Source: an uncultured Oceanobacillus sp.
GTDB taxonomy: Bacteria > Bacillota > Bacilli > Bacillales > Amphibacillaceae
Length of the DNA stretch: 18,752 nucleotides
NCBI GenBank assembly: GCA_938004015.1
Contig: CALKWU010000105.1
Span: 1 to 18,752 of the forward strand
Direction of reading: 5' to 3'
Of this stretch, positions 6,812 to 14,036 are shown piece by piece. The notes beneath the pieces were generated by a model that worked only from the letters and a program-made list of their open reading frames with translations, was not told where the DNA came from and did no database searches. The position numbers and the translations under genes were made by a program. Within the stretch, counting starts at the first letter, position 1; each line of letters begins with the position of its first letter.

Positions 6812-8434
6812 TTACATCATGCCGCCCATTCCGCCCATGTCACCGCCAGCTGCTGGTGGGGTTTCTTCAGGGATATCAGCTACAACAGCTTCTGTCGTCA
6901 AGAACATAGCCGCAACACTTGCTGCGTTTTGCAATGCAGAGCGAGTCACTTTTGTCGGATCGACGATACCCGCTTCGATCATGTTCACCCACTCATTTGA
7001 CGCTGCGTTGAAGCCGACTCCTGGTTCTTTGCCTTTCAACTGCTCGACAATGACAGAACCTTCAAGACCTGCGTTGTCAGCGATTTGACGAACTGGCTCT
7101 TCAATGGCACGCAATACGATATCGCGTCCAGTTGCTTCGTCGCCTTCCAACTCAAGTTCGCTTACTGCTTTGTGGACTTCGATCAACGCAGTACCTCCAC
7201 CTGCAACAATTCCTTCTTCCACTGCTGCACGTGTAGAGTTCAATGCGTCTTCAATACGAAGTTTACGCTCTTTCAATTCTGTTTCAGTTGCAGCACCCAC
7301 TTTGATGACTGCTACTCCGCCAGCAAGTTTAGCGAGACGCTCTTGCAGTTTTTCACGATCGAATTCGGAAGTTGTCTCTTCGATTTGTGCACGAATTTGT
7401 GCAACACGTCCAGAAATTTGTTCTGGGTTTCCTGCACCTTCCACAATCGTTGTATCATCTTTCGTCACAACAACTTTAGCAGCACGTCCTAGCTGATCGA
7501 TTGTTGCGTTCTTCAATTCAAGTCCTAAGTCTTCTGTGATCACTTCACCGCCAGTCAAGATTGCGATGTCTTCAAGCATTGCTTTACGACGATCACCGAA
7601 TCCAGGAGCTTTCACAGCAACTGCATTGAATGTACCGCGAAGTTTGTTCACAACAAGTGTAGCAAGTGCTTCACCTTCGACATCTTCAGCGATGAGAAGC
7701 AATGGTTTGCCTTGTTGGACAACTTGCTCTAGAACCGGCAACACTTCTTGGATGTTGCTGATTTTCTTGTCTGTGATCAAGATGTATGGTTCTTCAAGGA
7801 CAGCTTCCATTTTATCTTGGTCTGTCACCATGTATGGAGAAGCATATCCACGGTCGAATTGCATTCCTTCCACAACGTCAAGTTCAGTGCTGAAACCTTT
7901 GGATTCTTCGATGGTGATGACACCGTCTTTTCCAACACGTTCCATCGCTTCAGCAATCAAATCCCCTACTTCTTTTTCGTTTGCGGAGATGGCAGCTACT
8001 TGAGCGATGGATTCTTTATTTTCAACAGATTTTGCAACATTTTTCAATTCTTCTACTGCTGCTTCTACCGCTTTTTCAATACCGCGGCGGATGCCAACCG
8101 GGTTTGCACCGGAAGTTACGTTTTTCAAACCTTCACGAATCATCGCTTGAGCGAGAACTGTAGCTGTAGTTGTACCGTCCCCAGCCACATCATTTGTTTT
8201 CTGTGCCACTTCAGATACAAGCTGGGCACCCATGTTTTCAAAACGATCTTCCAACTCGATTTCTTTGGCAATCGTCACTCCGTCGTTTGTAATCATTGGA
8301 GCACCGAATTTTTTATCAAGAACCACGTTACGACCCTTAGGTCCAAGTGTCACTTTCACTGCGTCCGCTAATGCATCAACTCCACGAGCCAATGCGCGAC
8401 GTGCGTCTTCACGGAATTTAATATCTTTTGCCAT
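6812..8434 (-). CDS. groEL: Chaperonin GroEL (60 kDa, Hsp60)
   Basis: ATP-driven double-ring chaperonin that encloses unfolded cytosolic proteins under the GroES lid. The 540-residue product is of the usual length and nearly canonical along its whole length: KDIKFREDARRAL at the N-terminus, the nucleotide-site GDGTTTATVLA (about 86-96), apical-domain AEDVEGEALATLVVNKLRG, equatorial VAGGGTALI, and the short Gly-Met tail GGDMGGMGGMM. The ATG at 8434 is preceded by GGGAGGATT at good spacing. It follows groES by 56 bases in one operon, controlled by HrcA at the CIRCE site upstream of groES, and ends at tandem hairpins. Nothing in the sequence suggests a specialised paralogue; this looks like the main housekeeping copy. 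Confidence 0.99.
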   Translation of the reverse strand: MAKDIKFREDARRALARGVDALADAVKVTLGPKGRNVVLDKKFGAPMITNDGVTIAKEIELEDRFENMGAQLVSEVAQKTNDVAGDGTTTATVLAQAMIREGLKNVTSGANPVGIRRGIEKAVEAAVEELKNVAKSVENKESIAQVAAISANEKEVGDLIAEAMERVGKDGVITIEESKGFSTELDVVEGMQFDRGYASPYMVTDQDKMEAVLEEPYILITDKKISNIQEVLPVLEQVVQQGKPLLLIAEDVEGEALATLVVNKLRGTFNAVAVKAPGFGDRRKAMLEDIAILTGGEVITEDLGLELKNATIDQLGRAAKVVVTKDDTTIVEGAGNPEQISGRVAQIRAQIEETTSEFDREKLQERLAKLAGGVAVIKVGAATETELKERKLRIEDALNSTRAAVEEGIVAGGGTALIEVHKAVSELELEGDEATGRDIVLRAIEEPVRQIADNAGLEGSVIVEQLKGKEPGVGFNAASNEWVNMIEAGIVDPTKVTRSALQNAASVAAMFLTTEAVVADIPEETPPAAGGDMGGMGGMM

Positions 8435-8490
8435 CTTGAATAATCCTCCCTTGAAATCTATAGTAAGTTCTTTATAGTTAAGCTACTCCA

Positions 8491-8775
8491 TTAAGAAATG
8501 ACAGCTAAAATGTCACTCTCTCTCAAAATCAAGTATTCTTTGTCATCATATTTCACTTCTGTACCTGCATATTTAGAGAAGATGATGCGGTCTCCTTCAG
8601 AAACTTCCAACGCAACTCGATCACCGCTGTCTGTCACACGGCCTGAGCCTACTGCAACAACTTTGCCTTCTTGCGGTTTTTCTTTCGCAGAGTCAGGAAG
8701 TACGATTCCGCTTGCTGTTGTTTCTTCTTGTTCGATAAGCTCGATAACAACGCGATCTCCTAATGGTTTAATCAT
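8491..8775 (-). CDS. groES: Co-chaperonin GroES (10 kDa, Hsp10)
   Basis: Heptameric lid of the GroEL folding chamber. The 94-residue protein has the normal length and signatures: IKPLGDRVVIELIEQEE at the N-terminus, the mobile loop TTASGIVLPDSAKEKPQEG (about 20-38), which binds the GroEL apical domains, then VVAVGSGRV and VKYDDKEYLILRESDILAVI at the C-terminus. The ATG at 8775 follows AAGGAGGAG, a very strong ribosome site. It is the first gene of the heat-shock operon; the leader carries CIRCE between the promoter and the start codon, so HrcA repression relieved by heat or unfolded protein is expected. Confidence 0.99.
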   Translation of the reverse strand: MIKPLGDRVVIELIEQEETTASGIVLPDSAKEKPQEGKVVAVGSGRVTDSGDRVALEVSEGDRIIFSKYAGTEVKYDDKEYLILRESDILAVIS

Positions 8776-8815
8776 CTAGAACTCCTCCTTGATTCTATTT
8801 TCATTTCCATTGTTG

Positions 8816-8842
8816 TTAGCACTCACCGAGTGCGAGTGCTAA
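8816..8842. promoter_or_regulatory. CIRCE operator (HrcA binding site)
   Basis: TTAGCACTC (8816-8824), 9-base spacer, GAGTGCTAA (8834-8842): a perfect match to the 9-9-9 CIRCE consensus. It lies just downstream of the groES promoter, where HrcA blocks transcription and where the mRNA hairpin can affect stability. Confidence 0.98.
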
Positions 8843-8853
8843 TCACAATTTAT

Positions 8854-8882
8854 ATAATAATGAAAAACGGGAAAAAATGCAA
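8854..8882 (-). promoter_or_regulatory. Sigma-A type promoter of groES-groEL
   Basis: On the minus strand, -35 TTGCAT (8882-8877), exactly 17-bp spacer, -10 TATTAT (8859-8854). The predicted start at about 8847 lies a few bases before CIRCE, the standard Bacillus groE layout. Confidence 0.75.
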
Positions 8883-8997
8883 GCAATATCATACCATTTT
8901 CAAGAAATTTATTGATGTGAAGAAGGAATCGGAAATAGATTGTAAAAGAAAGGCAGAAAACATAATATGAGAGAAGTGAAAAACTTGCAACATAACT

Positions 8998-9027
8998 CTG
9001 ACTCCCTGTCCTATTTTATGATAAAAT
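8998..9027 (+). promoter_or_regulatory. Candidate promoter of the CPBP protease gene
   Basis: CTGACT (8998-9003), 18-bp spacer, TAAAAT (9022-9027), about 55 bases before the start codon. The match is moderate; an overlapping TATGAT is an alternative -10. Confidence 0.4.
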
Positions 9028-9081
9028 ACTTACAATGCAAAGTTTTTACATTGAACTACTATGTGAAGGAGTCGTTTTACT

Positions 9082-9798
9082 TTGCCGAAACGATATTGGT
9101 ATGTCATCATCGTTTATTTGATCATGCAACTTTCCACTTATCCGGCTGCTCTATTGATTGCCGCATTTTTCCCGGAACATTATGTCCAATTGAATATTTA
9201 TTGGTTGATTTTCAGTTTTTCTCTTGCGCTTGTCATTGTATTATTGCTCATGAGACCGGATATGAAAATGCCGGCCCATCGGGATGCGGCGACGACTAGC
9301 GGAATTATCCTTTGGTCGATTTTAGGGGTGTTTTTGGCCTACTTTGCTCAAGTGTTCGCCGCTTCAATTGAAATGTATTTGTTGGATATTGAGCCTGGCT
9401 CGGAAAATACGATGGCCATTATGGAAATTGCTCGGATGAATGCCTTTTTCATTTTCATTCCGGCCATCATCGCACCTATTTTAGAAGAAATCATTTTCAG
9501 GAAAATCATTTTCGGAAGTCTTTATAAACGGATGAATTTCTTTTTCGCCGCACTGTTGTCGGCATTCATTTTCGCTGTCGTGCATTTGGATTTTGAGCAT
9601 CTGCTCATTTATATCGCCATGGGATTTGTATTCGCTTTTCTTTACGTGAAGACGAAACGGATCCTCGTGCCGATTCTCGTCCATGCGGGGATGAATTCAT
9701 TAGTCGTGTTCATTCAATATAATTTGGATCCCGAAGATATTGAAAAAATGCTTGAACAATTGGAGCAAATGCAAACCGTATTGATAGGACTAATATAA
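9082..9798 (+). CDS. CPBP family intramembrane metalloprotease (YdiL-like)
   Basis: Multi-pass membrane protein of the CAAX-protease/bacteriocin-processing (Abi) family, 238 residues. Hydrophobic segments cover about 5-30, 38-57, 73-95, 121-135, 153-168, 174-188 and 194-212. All family motifs are present: EEIIFR (Glu135, Glu136, Arg140), FAVVH (Phe164, His168) and HAGMN (His201, Asn205), the presumed metal-binding and catalytic set. The start is a TTG with GAAGGAG about 10 bases upstream; translation from the next ATG (9124) would remove the first membrane segment. Its place beside groES matches B. subtilis ydiL. The substrate is unknown. The charged C-terminal tail (LDPEDIEKMLEQLEQM) is cytosolic-looking. 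Confidence 0.88.
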   Translation: MPKRYWYVIIVYLIMQLSTYPAALLIAAFFPEHYVQLNIYWLIFSFSLALVIVLLLMRPDMKMPAHRDAATTSGIILWSILGVFLAYFAQVFAASIEMYLLDIEPGSENTMAIMEIARMNAFFIFIPAIIAPILEEIIFRKIIFGSLYKRMNFFFAALLSAFIFAVVHLDFEHLLIYIAMGFVFAFLYVKTKRILVPILVHAGMNSLVVFIQYNLDPEDIEKMLEQLEQMQTVLIGLI

Positions 9799-9804
9799 AA
9801 TTGG

Positions 9805-9841
9805 AAGAGACCGGAATCGCCATGTTCGATCCCGGTCTCTT
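9805..9841 (+). terminator. Terminator after the CPBP gene
   Basis: AAGAGACCGG (9805-9814) / CCGGTCTCTT (9832-9841), plus inner ATCG/CGAT pairs after one mismatch. It starts 6 bases after the stop codon. The tail TTATTCATG is only weakly U-rich. Confidence 0.75.
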
Positions 9842-9867
9842 ATTCATGCGGATGAAATATTGGGTGT

Positions 9868-9928
9868 ATCAGTTTCGACTCACTTTTCCCTTTGCGGATA
9901 AATCAATCGGGTCAGTCGAAACGCTGAT
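9868..9928. repeat. Long-looped inverted repeat between the CPBP gene and rex
   Basis: Arms ATCAGTTTCGACT (9868-9880) and AGTCGAAA-cg-CTGAT (9914-9928), 13 bp paired with a 2-base bulge, around a 33-base loop. It lies between the convergent stops of the CPBP gene and rex. No U-tract follows on either strand, so it is not a standard terminator. Confidence 0.55.
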
Positions 9929-9962
9929 TCCACAATACATTGAACTTTTATATATATGAATA

Positions 9963-10592
9963 TTAATCCAGCGGGTAATGTTTCAAGAAATACACGAGTG
10001 CCTGCAATTCGACAGTCAAGTCGATATGGTGCACCCGGACATTATCAGGGACGGTGATCCGGACTGGGGTGAAGTTCAAGATGCCTTTGATTCCCGCTTC
10101 GACCAGTTTTTCTGTAATTGCATCGGCTTCGGAGACGGGTACAGTCAAAATGGCGACTTCGATGTCCCCCAATTTTTCTTGCAATTGATCGACGCTGTAA
10201 ACCGGAACGCCGCCGATTTCCGTTCCGATTTTGTTCTCATCACTGTCGAATGCCATTTTAATGACGATATTATTGTTCTTTGTGAAATTGTAATTCAAGA
10301 AAGCGGTACCTAAATTCCCTGCGCCGATTAAAGCGACTTCTGTCGTTTCATGTTGATCCAACGTACTGCGGAAAAACCCGAGCAAATACTCGACATTATA
10401 GCCATACCCTTTTTTCCCTAGGGCACCGAAGTAGGAAAAATCCCTGCGGATCGTGGCGGAATCGACTTTAATCGCTTCGGAAAGCTCTTTGGAAGAAACA
10501 CGTTTTTTCCCTTGTTTATTCAAGTTATTCAAATAACGATAATACAATGGAAGCCTTTTCGCAGTAGCTTGAGGTATTTTACTTTGTTTCAT
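9963..10592 (-). CDS. rex: Redox-sensing transcriptional repressor Rex
   Basis: Dimeric repressor that senses the NADH/NAD+ ratio and releases DNA when NADH rises, typically controlling fermentation and respiration genes. The 209-residue protein has an N-terminal winged helix (about 1-75, with VSSKELSEAIKVDSATIRRDFSYFGALGKKGYGY, the recognition segment typical of Rex) and a Rossmann NAD(H) domain (ALIGAGNLGTAF, GAGNLG at 90-95). It ends in the domain-swapped C-terminal helix (HHIDLTVELQALVYFLKHY). I choose the ATG at 10592 because AGAGGAG lies 5 bases upstream; the upstream ATG at 10610 would add six residues and has no ribosome site. A near-perfect Rex operator occurs 73 bases upstream, so autoregulation is likely. 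The gene diverges from the ABC-F gene. The moaC and tat genes next to rex in B. subtilis are absent here. Confidence 0.97.
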   Translation of the reverse strand: MKQSKIPQATAKRLPLYYRYLNNLNKQGKKRVSSKELSEAIKVDSATIRRDFSYFGALGKKGYGYNVEYLLGFFRSTLDQHETTEVALIGAGNLGTAFLNYNFTKNNNIVIKMAFDSDENKIGTEIGGVPVYSVDQLQEKLGDIEVAILTVPVSEADAITEKLVEAGIKGILNFTPVRITVPDNVRVHHIDLTVELQALVYFLKHYPLD

Positions 10593-10664
10593 ATCTACTC
10601 CTCTTTTCATTGTACGAATAGTATTATATATACATATCTATTCTATCAGAAAACAACAAAAATG

Positions 10665-10682
10665 TCGTGATTATATTCACAA
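10665..10682. promoter_or_regulatory. Rex operator in the rex/ABC-F intergenic region
   Basis: TCGTGAT-TATA-TTCACAA matches the Rex consensus TTGTGAA-W4-TTCACAA at 16 of 18 positions; one half-site is perfect and the central four bases are all A/T. On the minus strand it contains TATAAT, a possible -10 for rex, so bound Rex would block that promoter. Consensus recalled from Bacillus Rex work; site seen directly. Confidence 0.8.
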
Positions 10683-10687
10683 ACAAT

Positions 10688-10716
10688 TTCCTTAATGGAG
10701 AAATTTACGTTACAAT
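10688..10716 (+). promoter_or_regulatory. Candidate promoter of the ABC-F gene
   Basis: Weak -35 TTCCTT (10688-10693), 17-bp spacer, -10 TACAAT (10711-10716), which is followed by a very short leader (about 14 bases) carrying GGGGTGA. The Rex site ends 5 bases upstream of the -35, where a repressor could interfere. Confidence 0.5.
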
Positions 10717-10736
10717 AGGGGCAATGGGGTGAACGT

Positions 10737-12659
10737 ATGATTTTGATGCAAATCAATGGACTTTCCAAATCCTTTGGTGCTGAAACTATATTATCGAATA
10801 TCAAACTGGAAGTAAAGGAACACGACCGGATTGCCATTGTCGGCAGAAACGGTACTGGCAAGTCGACGTTACTGAAAATTATGGCAGGTGAACTGTCTTA
10901 CGATACAGGTGAATTAATTAAACCGAAAGAGCTTACGATCGGTTATTTGGCCCAACAAACCGGTCTCGAATCGGAGAAAACGATTTGGCATGAATTGGAA
11001 AGCGTATTCGACGATTTGAAGGCACAAGAACAAAAGTTGCGGCATATCGAAGAACAGTTGAGACATGCGGAAGACTTCACAAAGAGTGAATACCAATCAT
11101 TGCTTTCAGAGTATGACCAACTGCAACAAACGTTTCAAACCAGCGGTGGTTACACATATGAAGCGGAAATCAAAGCCGTTTTGAATGGCTTGAACTTCCA
11201 AGACTATGATTATGATACAAAAGTGAACGAATTGAGCGGTGGACAAAAAACACGACTTGCTCTAGGGAAATTGCTCCTTAAAAAGCCACAGCTCCTTTTA
11301 CTCGATGAACCAACAAACCATTTGGATATCGAGACTCTCAGTTGGCTGGAAACATATTTGAATAGTTATCCTGGAGCGATTGTCGTCGTTTCCCATGATC
11401 GTTATTTTCTCGATAAGACGGTTTCCATCGTGTATGAAATCTCGCGGACAACTTCCAAAAAATATCACGGTACATACAGTCAATTCTTGGAACAAAAAGC
11501 AGCCGACTACGAAAAAGCTTTGAAAGAATATGAAAAGCAACAAACGGAAATCAAACGATTGGAAGACTTCATCCAAAGGAATATCGCACGAGCGTCGACG
11601 ACAAAACGGGCACAAAGCAGACGGAAACAATTGGAAAAAATGGAACGGCTGGAAAAGCCGGTAGGAGATGAGGCTACGGCGTCTTTTTCTTTTGACATTG
11701 AAAGACGAAGCGGGAATGAAGTATTACTCGTTGAAAACCTTGCTTTTATGTATCCAGGGGAGACGGAGCCTGTTTTTCAAGATGTCGACCTGAGATTGAC
11801 CCGGGGAGAACGGATGGTCTTGATTGGCCCGAACGGCATCGGTAAATCCACTTTATTGAAAGTGATTGCCGGAAAACAACAACCTGCTTCTGGATCGATC
11901 CAGCTCGGCACAAATGTCACCATCGGCTATTACGATCAAGAACAAGCTGAGCTTTCTTCCAATAAAACTGTACTGCAAGAACTTTGGGATGACTATCCTA
12001 TGATGATGGAAAAGGATATCCGGACCGTTCTCGGAAATTTTTTATTCAGTGGTGACGATGTGTTGAAAACCGTCAATCAATTGAGCGGTGGGGAAAAAGC
12101 GAGACTTGCCCTTGCCAAATTGATGATGCAAAAGGCGAATTTTTTAATTTTGGACGAGCCGACGAACCATTTGGATATCGACAGCAAAGAAGTGCTCGAA
12201 GCTGCGTTGATGGATTATCCAGGAACAATCCTTTTCGTTTCCCATGACCGCTACTTCATCAACTGTATCACCGACCAAGTTGCGGAAATGAGCGAAGATG
12301 GCATCAACATTTACCTCGGGGATTATGATTATTATATTGAAAAGAAAGAGGAAGAAAGAGAACTTGCCCGTCTCGAAGAACAAAACGAGGCGAAACAGAC
12401 ATCTGCGGCAAACCGTCGCAGTTATGAAGAAGAAAAAAGATTGCAAAGGGAAAAAAGAAAAAGGGAAAGAAAAATTAAAGAACTGGAACAGCAAATTGAA
12501 GATAAAGAAGCGGAAATCATTTCCCTTGAAGAAGAGATGACGAAACCGGAAATTTACGGAGACCATGAAAAAGCCTTTGAATTGATGAACCAAGTGGAAA
12601 TGTTGAAAGAGGAAGTCGAGGATTTGATGGTGGAATGGGCAGCATTGCAAGAAAACTAG
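10737..12659 (+). CDS. ABC-F family ATPase (YdiF-like ribosome-associated factor)
   Basis: Soluble protein with two ATPase domains and no membrane segment. ABC-F proteins bind the ribosomal E site and act on stalled or poorly elongating ribosomes; some give antibiotic resistance. First domain: Walker A GRNGTGKST (36-44), signature LSGGQ (166-170), Walker B LLLLDEPTNHLD (186-197), and the switch His in VVVSHDRYF. The linker (about 240-308) carries a basic IARASTTKRAQSRRKQLEKM segment, typical of the P-site-tRNA interaction motif. Second domain: Walker A GPNGIGKST (364-372), LSGGEKARLAL, ILDEPTNHLD. The last ~100 residues form a highly charged coiled coil (EEEKRLQREKRKRERKIKE). Total 640 residues, as in B. 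subtilis YdiF. The first ATG is used because GGGGTGA lies at correct spacing. The CNNM-type gene follows after 25 bases and is probably co-transcribed. Antibiotic resistance is not implied by sequence. Confidence 0.92.
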   Translation: MILMQINGLSKSFGAETILSNIKLEVKEHDRIAIVGRNGTGKSTLLKIMAGELSYDTGELIKPKELTIGYLAQQTGLESEKTIWHELESVFDDLKAQEQKLRHIEEQLRHAEDFTKSEYQSLLSEYDQLQQTFQTSGGYTYEAEIKAVLNGLNFQDYDYDTKVNELSGGQKTRLALGKLLLKKPQLLLLDEPTNHLDIETLSWLETYLNSYPGAIVVVSHDRYFLDKTVSIVYEISRTTSKKYHGTYSQFLEQKAADYEKALKEYEKQQTEIKRLEDFIQRNIARASTTKRAQSRRKQLEKMERLEKPVGDEATASFSFDIERRSGNEVLLVENLAFMYPGETEPVFQDVDLRLTRGERMVLIGPNGIGKSTLLKVIAGKQQPASGSIQLGTNVTIGYYDQEQAELSSNKTVLQELWDDYPMMMEKDIRTVLGNFLFSGDDVLKTVNQLSGGEKARLALAKLMMQKANFLILDEPTNHLDIDSKEVLEAALMDYPGTILFVSHDRYFINCITDQVAEMSEDGINIYLGDYDYYIEKKEEERELARLEEQNEAKQTSAANRRSYEEEKRLQREKRKRERKIKELEQQIEDKEAEIISLEEEMTKPEIYGDHEKAFELMNQVEMLKEEVEDLMVEWAALQEN

Positions 12660-12684
12660 ATGCGAACTCTTGGAGGGAAACTTG

Positions 12685-14019
12685 ATGGCAATTGCAATCC
12701 TGACACTGATCATACTTATTTTCATTAATGCATTTTTTGCCGCATCGGAAATCGCGCTGATTGGTTTGAATGAAAATAAAGTGAAACAACAGGCGGATGC
12801 AGGACATAAAAAATTCATCATGCTCTACAATTTAATTTCCGAACCGAGTCGATTCTTAAGCACAATACAAATCGGAATCACGTTAGCCGGTTTTCTTGCG
12901 AGTGCATTTGCAGCTGACTTTTTCGCTGAGCCGTTAGCGACATGGTTGGACTCTCTCGCCCTTCCGATACCATATACGACATGGCATACAACAAGCGTCA
13001 TCGTCATTACGATCATTTTATCTTATTTCACCCTCATTCTTGGGGAGCTTGCACCAAAAAAACTGGCATTGCAAAAATCCGAACAAATATCGTTGGCGGT
13101 TGTGCGGCCTCTTACCGGGTTGTTCAAATTGTTCTCGCCACTTGTAAAAATCTTGACATGGTCCACCAATGCGGTCGTTCGTTTATTGGGTGGTGACCCT
13201 CATGCGAAAGATGATGACGTCACAGAGGAAGAAATCCGGATGATGATCCAGGTAGGGGAAGAACGAGGAAACATCGATGAAGATGAAAAGACGATGATCC
13301 ATCGGGTGTTTGAATTTGATGACAAAATTGTATCGAATATCATTACCCACAGAATGGACATGACCGCCATTCCGGTTGATGCCACTTTGCAAGAGACGAT
13401 TGCCATCATCAACGAGAATCCATACAGTCGTTATCCGATTTATGACGGGGATATTGATCATATCGTCGGAGTGCTTTACGTCAAAGATTTGTTCCATTTT
13501 ATCGATGGGCTGCAAAAAGATGATTTTTCTTTGGAAAAAGTGATGCGGAAGCCATATTTCGTCATTGAAACACGAAAGATCGACGAATTGTTCGCCAGCA
13601 TGAAAGAAAGCAATATCCACATTGCTATCGTCCTTGATGAATACGGCGGGACAGAAGGACTTGTCACAATTGAGGATATCATTGAAGAAATTGTCGGGGA
13701 TATTTCCGGTGAAGACATCATTTTCCAGACCGAACAAAATGGGAATGAGGAAATTCGAGAAATCGCCGATAACAAATATGAAGTGGCCGGCGTCATCGGA
13801 CTGTATCAACTGGAGGAAACCCTTGGACTCGATCTTCCAGTACGGGAATTTGATACATTGAATGGATTTTTAATCGATGAAATCGGTGATATCCCGACTA
13901 CGGATGAAGCGATTTCCATCACATACAATGGAGCGTCATTCACCGTATCTGAAGTCTTTGAAAAACGGATTGAAAAAGTAATCATTACACTTCCGGAAGA
14001 AAAAACCAGCACAGATTGA
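12685..14019 (+). CDS. CNNM/CorC-type membrane protein with CBS pair (HlyC/MpfA family, putative Mg2+ exporter)
   Basis: Integral membrane transporter-like protein of 444 residues. N-terminal DUF21/CNNM domain (about 1-190) with the typical opening ILIFINAFFAASEIALIGLNENKV, further segments ITLAGFLASAFAADFF and SVIVITIILSYFTLILGELAPKK, then a cytosolic CBS-domain pair (about 215-335; RYPIYDGDIDHIVGVLYVKDLF and IAIVLDEYGGTEGLVTIEDIIEEIVGDI), and a C-terminal CorC_HlyC domain (about 350-435; VAGVIGLYQLEETLGLDLP). Family members export Mg2+ (MpfA in B. subtilis and S. aureus); the older name hemolysin C is misleading. The ATG at 12685 is chosen over an in-frame TTG at 12670 because GGAGGG lies 7 bases before it. 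It follows the ABC-F gene by 25 bases. Its last codons are part of the terminator hairpin. Confidence 0.92.
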   Translation: MAIAILTLIILIFINAFFAASEIALIGLNENKVKQQADAGHKKFIMLYNLISEPSRFLSTIQIGITLAGFLASAFAADFFAEPLATWLDSLALPIPYTTWHTTSVIVITIILSYFTLILGELAPKKLALQKSEQISLAVVRPLTGLFKLFSPLVKILTWSTNAVVRLLGGDPHAKDDDVTEEEIRMMIQVGEERGNIDEDEKTMIHRVFEFDDKIVSNIITHRMDMTAIPVDATLQETIAIINENPYSRYPIYDGDIDHIVGVLYVKDLFHFIDGLQKDDFSLEKVMRKPYFVIETRKIDELFASMKESNIHIAIVLDEYGGTEGLVTIEDIIEEIVGDISGEDIIFQTEQNGNEEIREIADNKYEVAGVIGLYQLEETLGLDLPVREFDTLNGFLIDEIGDIPTTDEAISITYNGASFTVSEVFEKRIEKVIITLPEEKTSTD

Positions 14020-14033
14020 CGTGCTGGTTTTTT
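14000..14033. terminator. Bidirectional terminator shared by the CNNM-type gene and rodA
   Basis: Perfect 13-bp stem AAAAAACCAGCAC (14000-14012) / GTGCTGGTTTTTT (14021-14033) with an 8-base loop. The CNNM stop codon TGA (14017-14019) is in the loop, and the convergent rodA stop begins 4 bases beyond the stem. A-rich and T-rich arms give U-tracts on both strands. Confidence 0.93.
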
Positions 14034-14036
14034 CTT

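Noticed and set aside
7748..8371. 207-codon plus-strand frame antisense to groEL
   Set aside because: It is a mirror frame of strongly conserved groEL, extremely rich in Phe/Cys/His, with no start signal.
12670..12684. Upstream TTG start for the CNNM-type gene
   Set aside because: It overlaps the GGAGGG ribosome site that serves the ATG at 12685.
12144..12821. 225-codon minus-strand frame antisense to the ABC-F 3' end
   Set aside because: Phe-rich reverse reading of the Lys/Glu coiled-coil codons; no independent support.
13183..13809. 208-codon minus-strand frame antisense to the CNNM-type gene
   Set aside because: It shadows a gene with complete family motifs; composition is unlike a real protein and there is no ribosome site.
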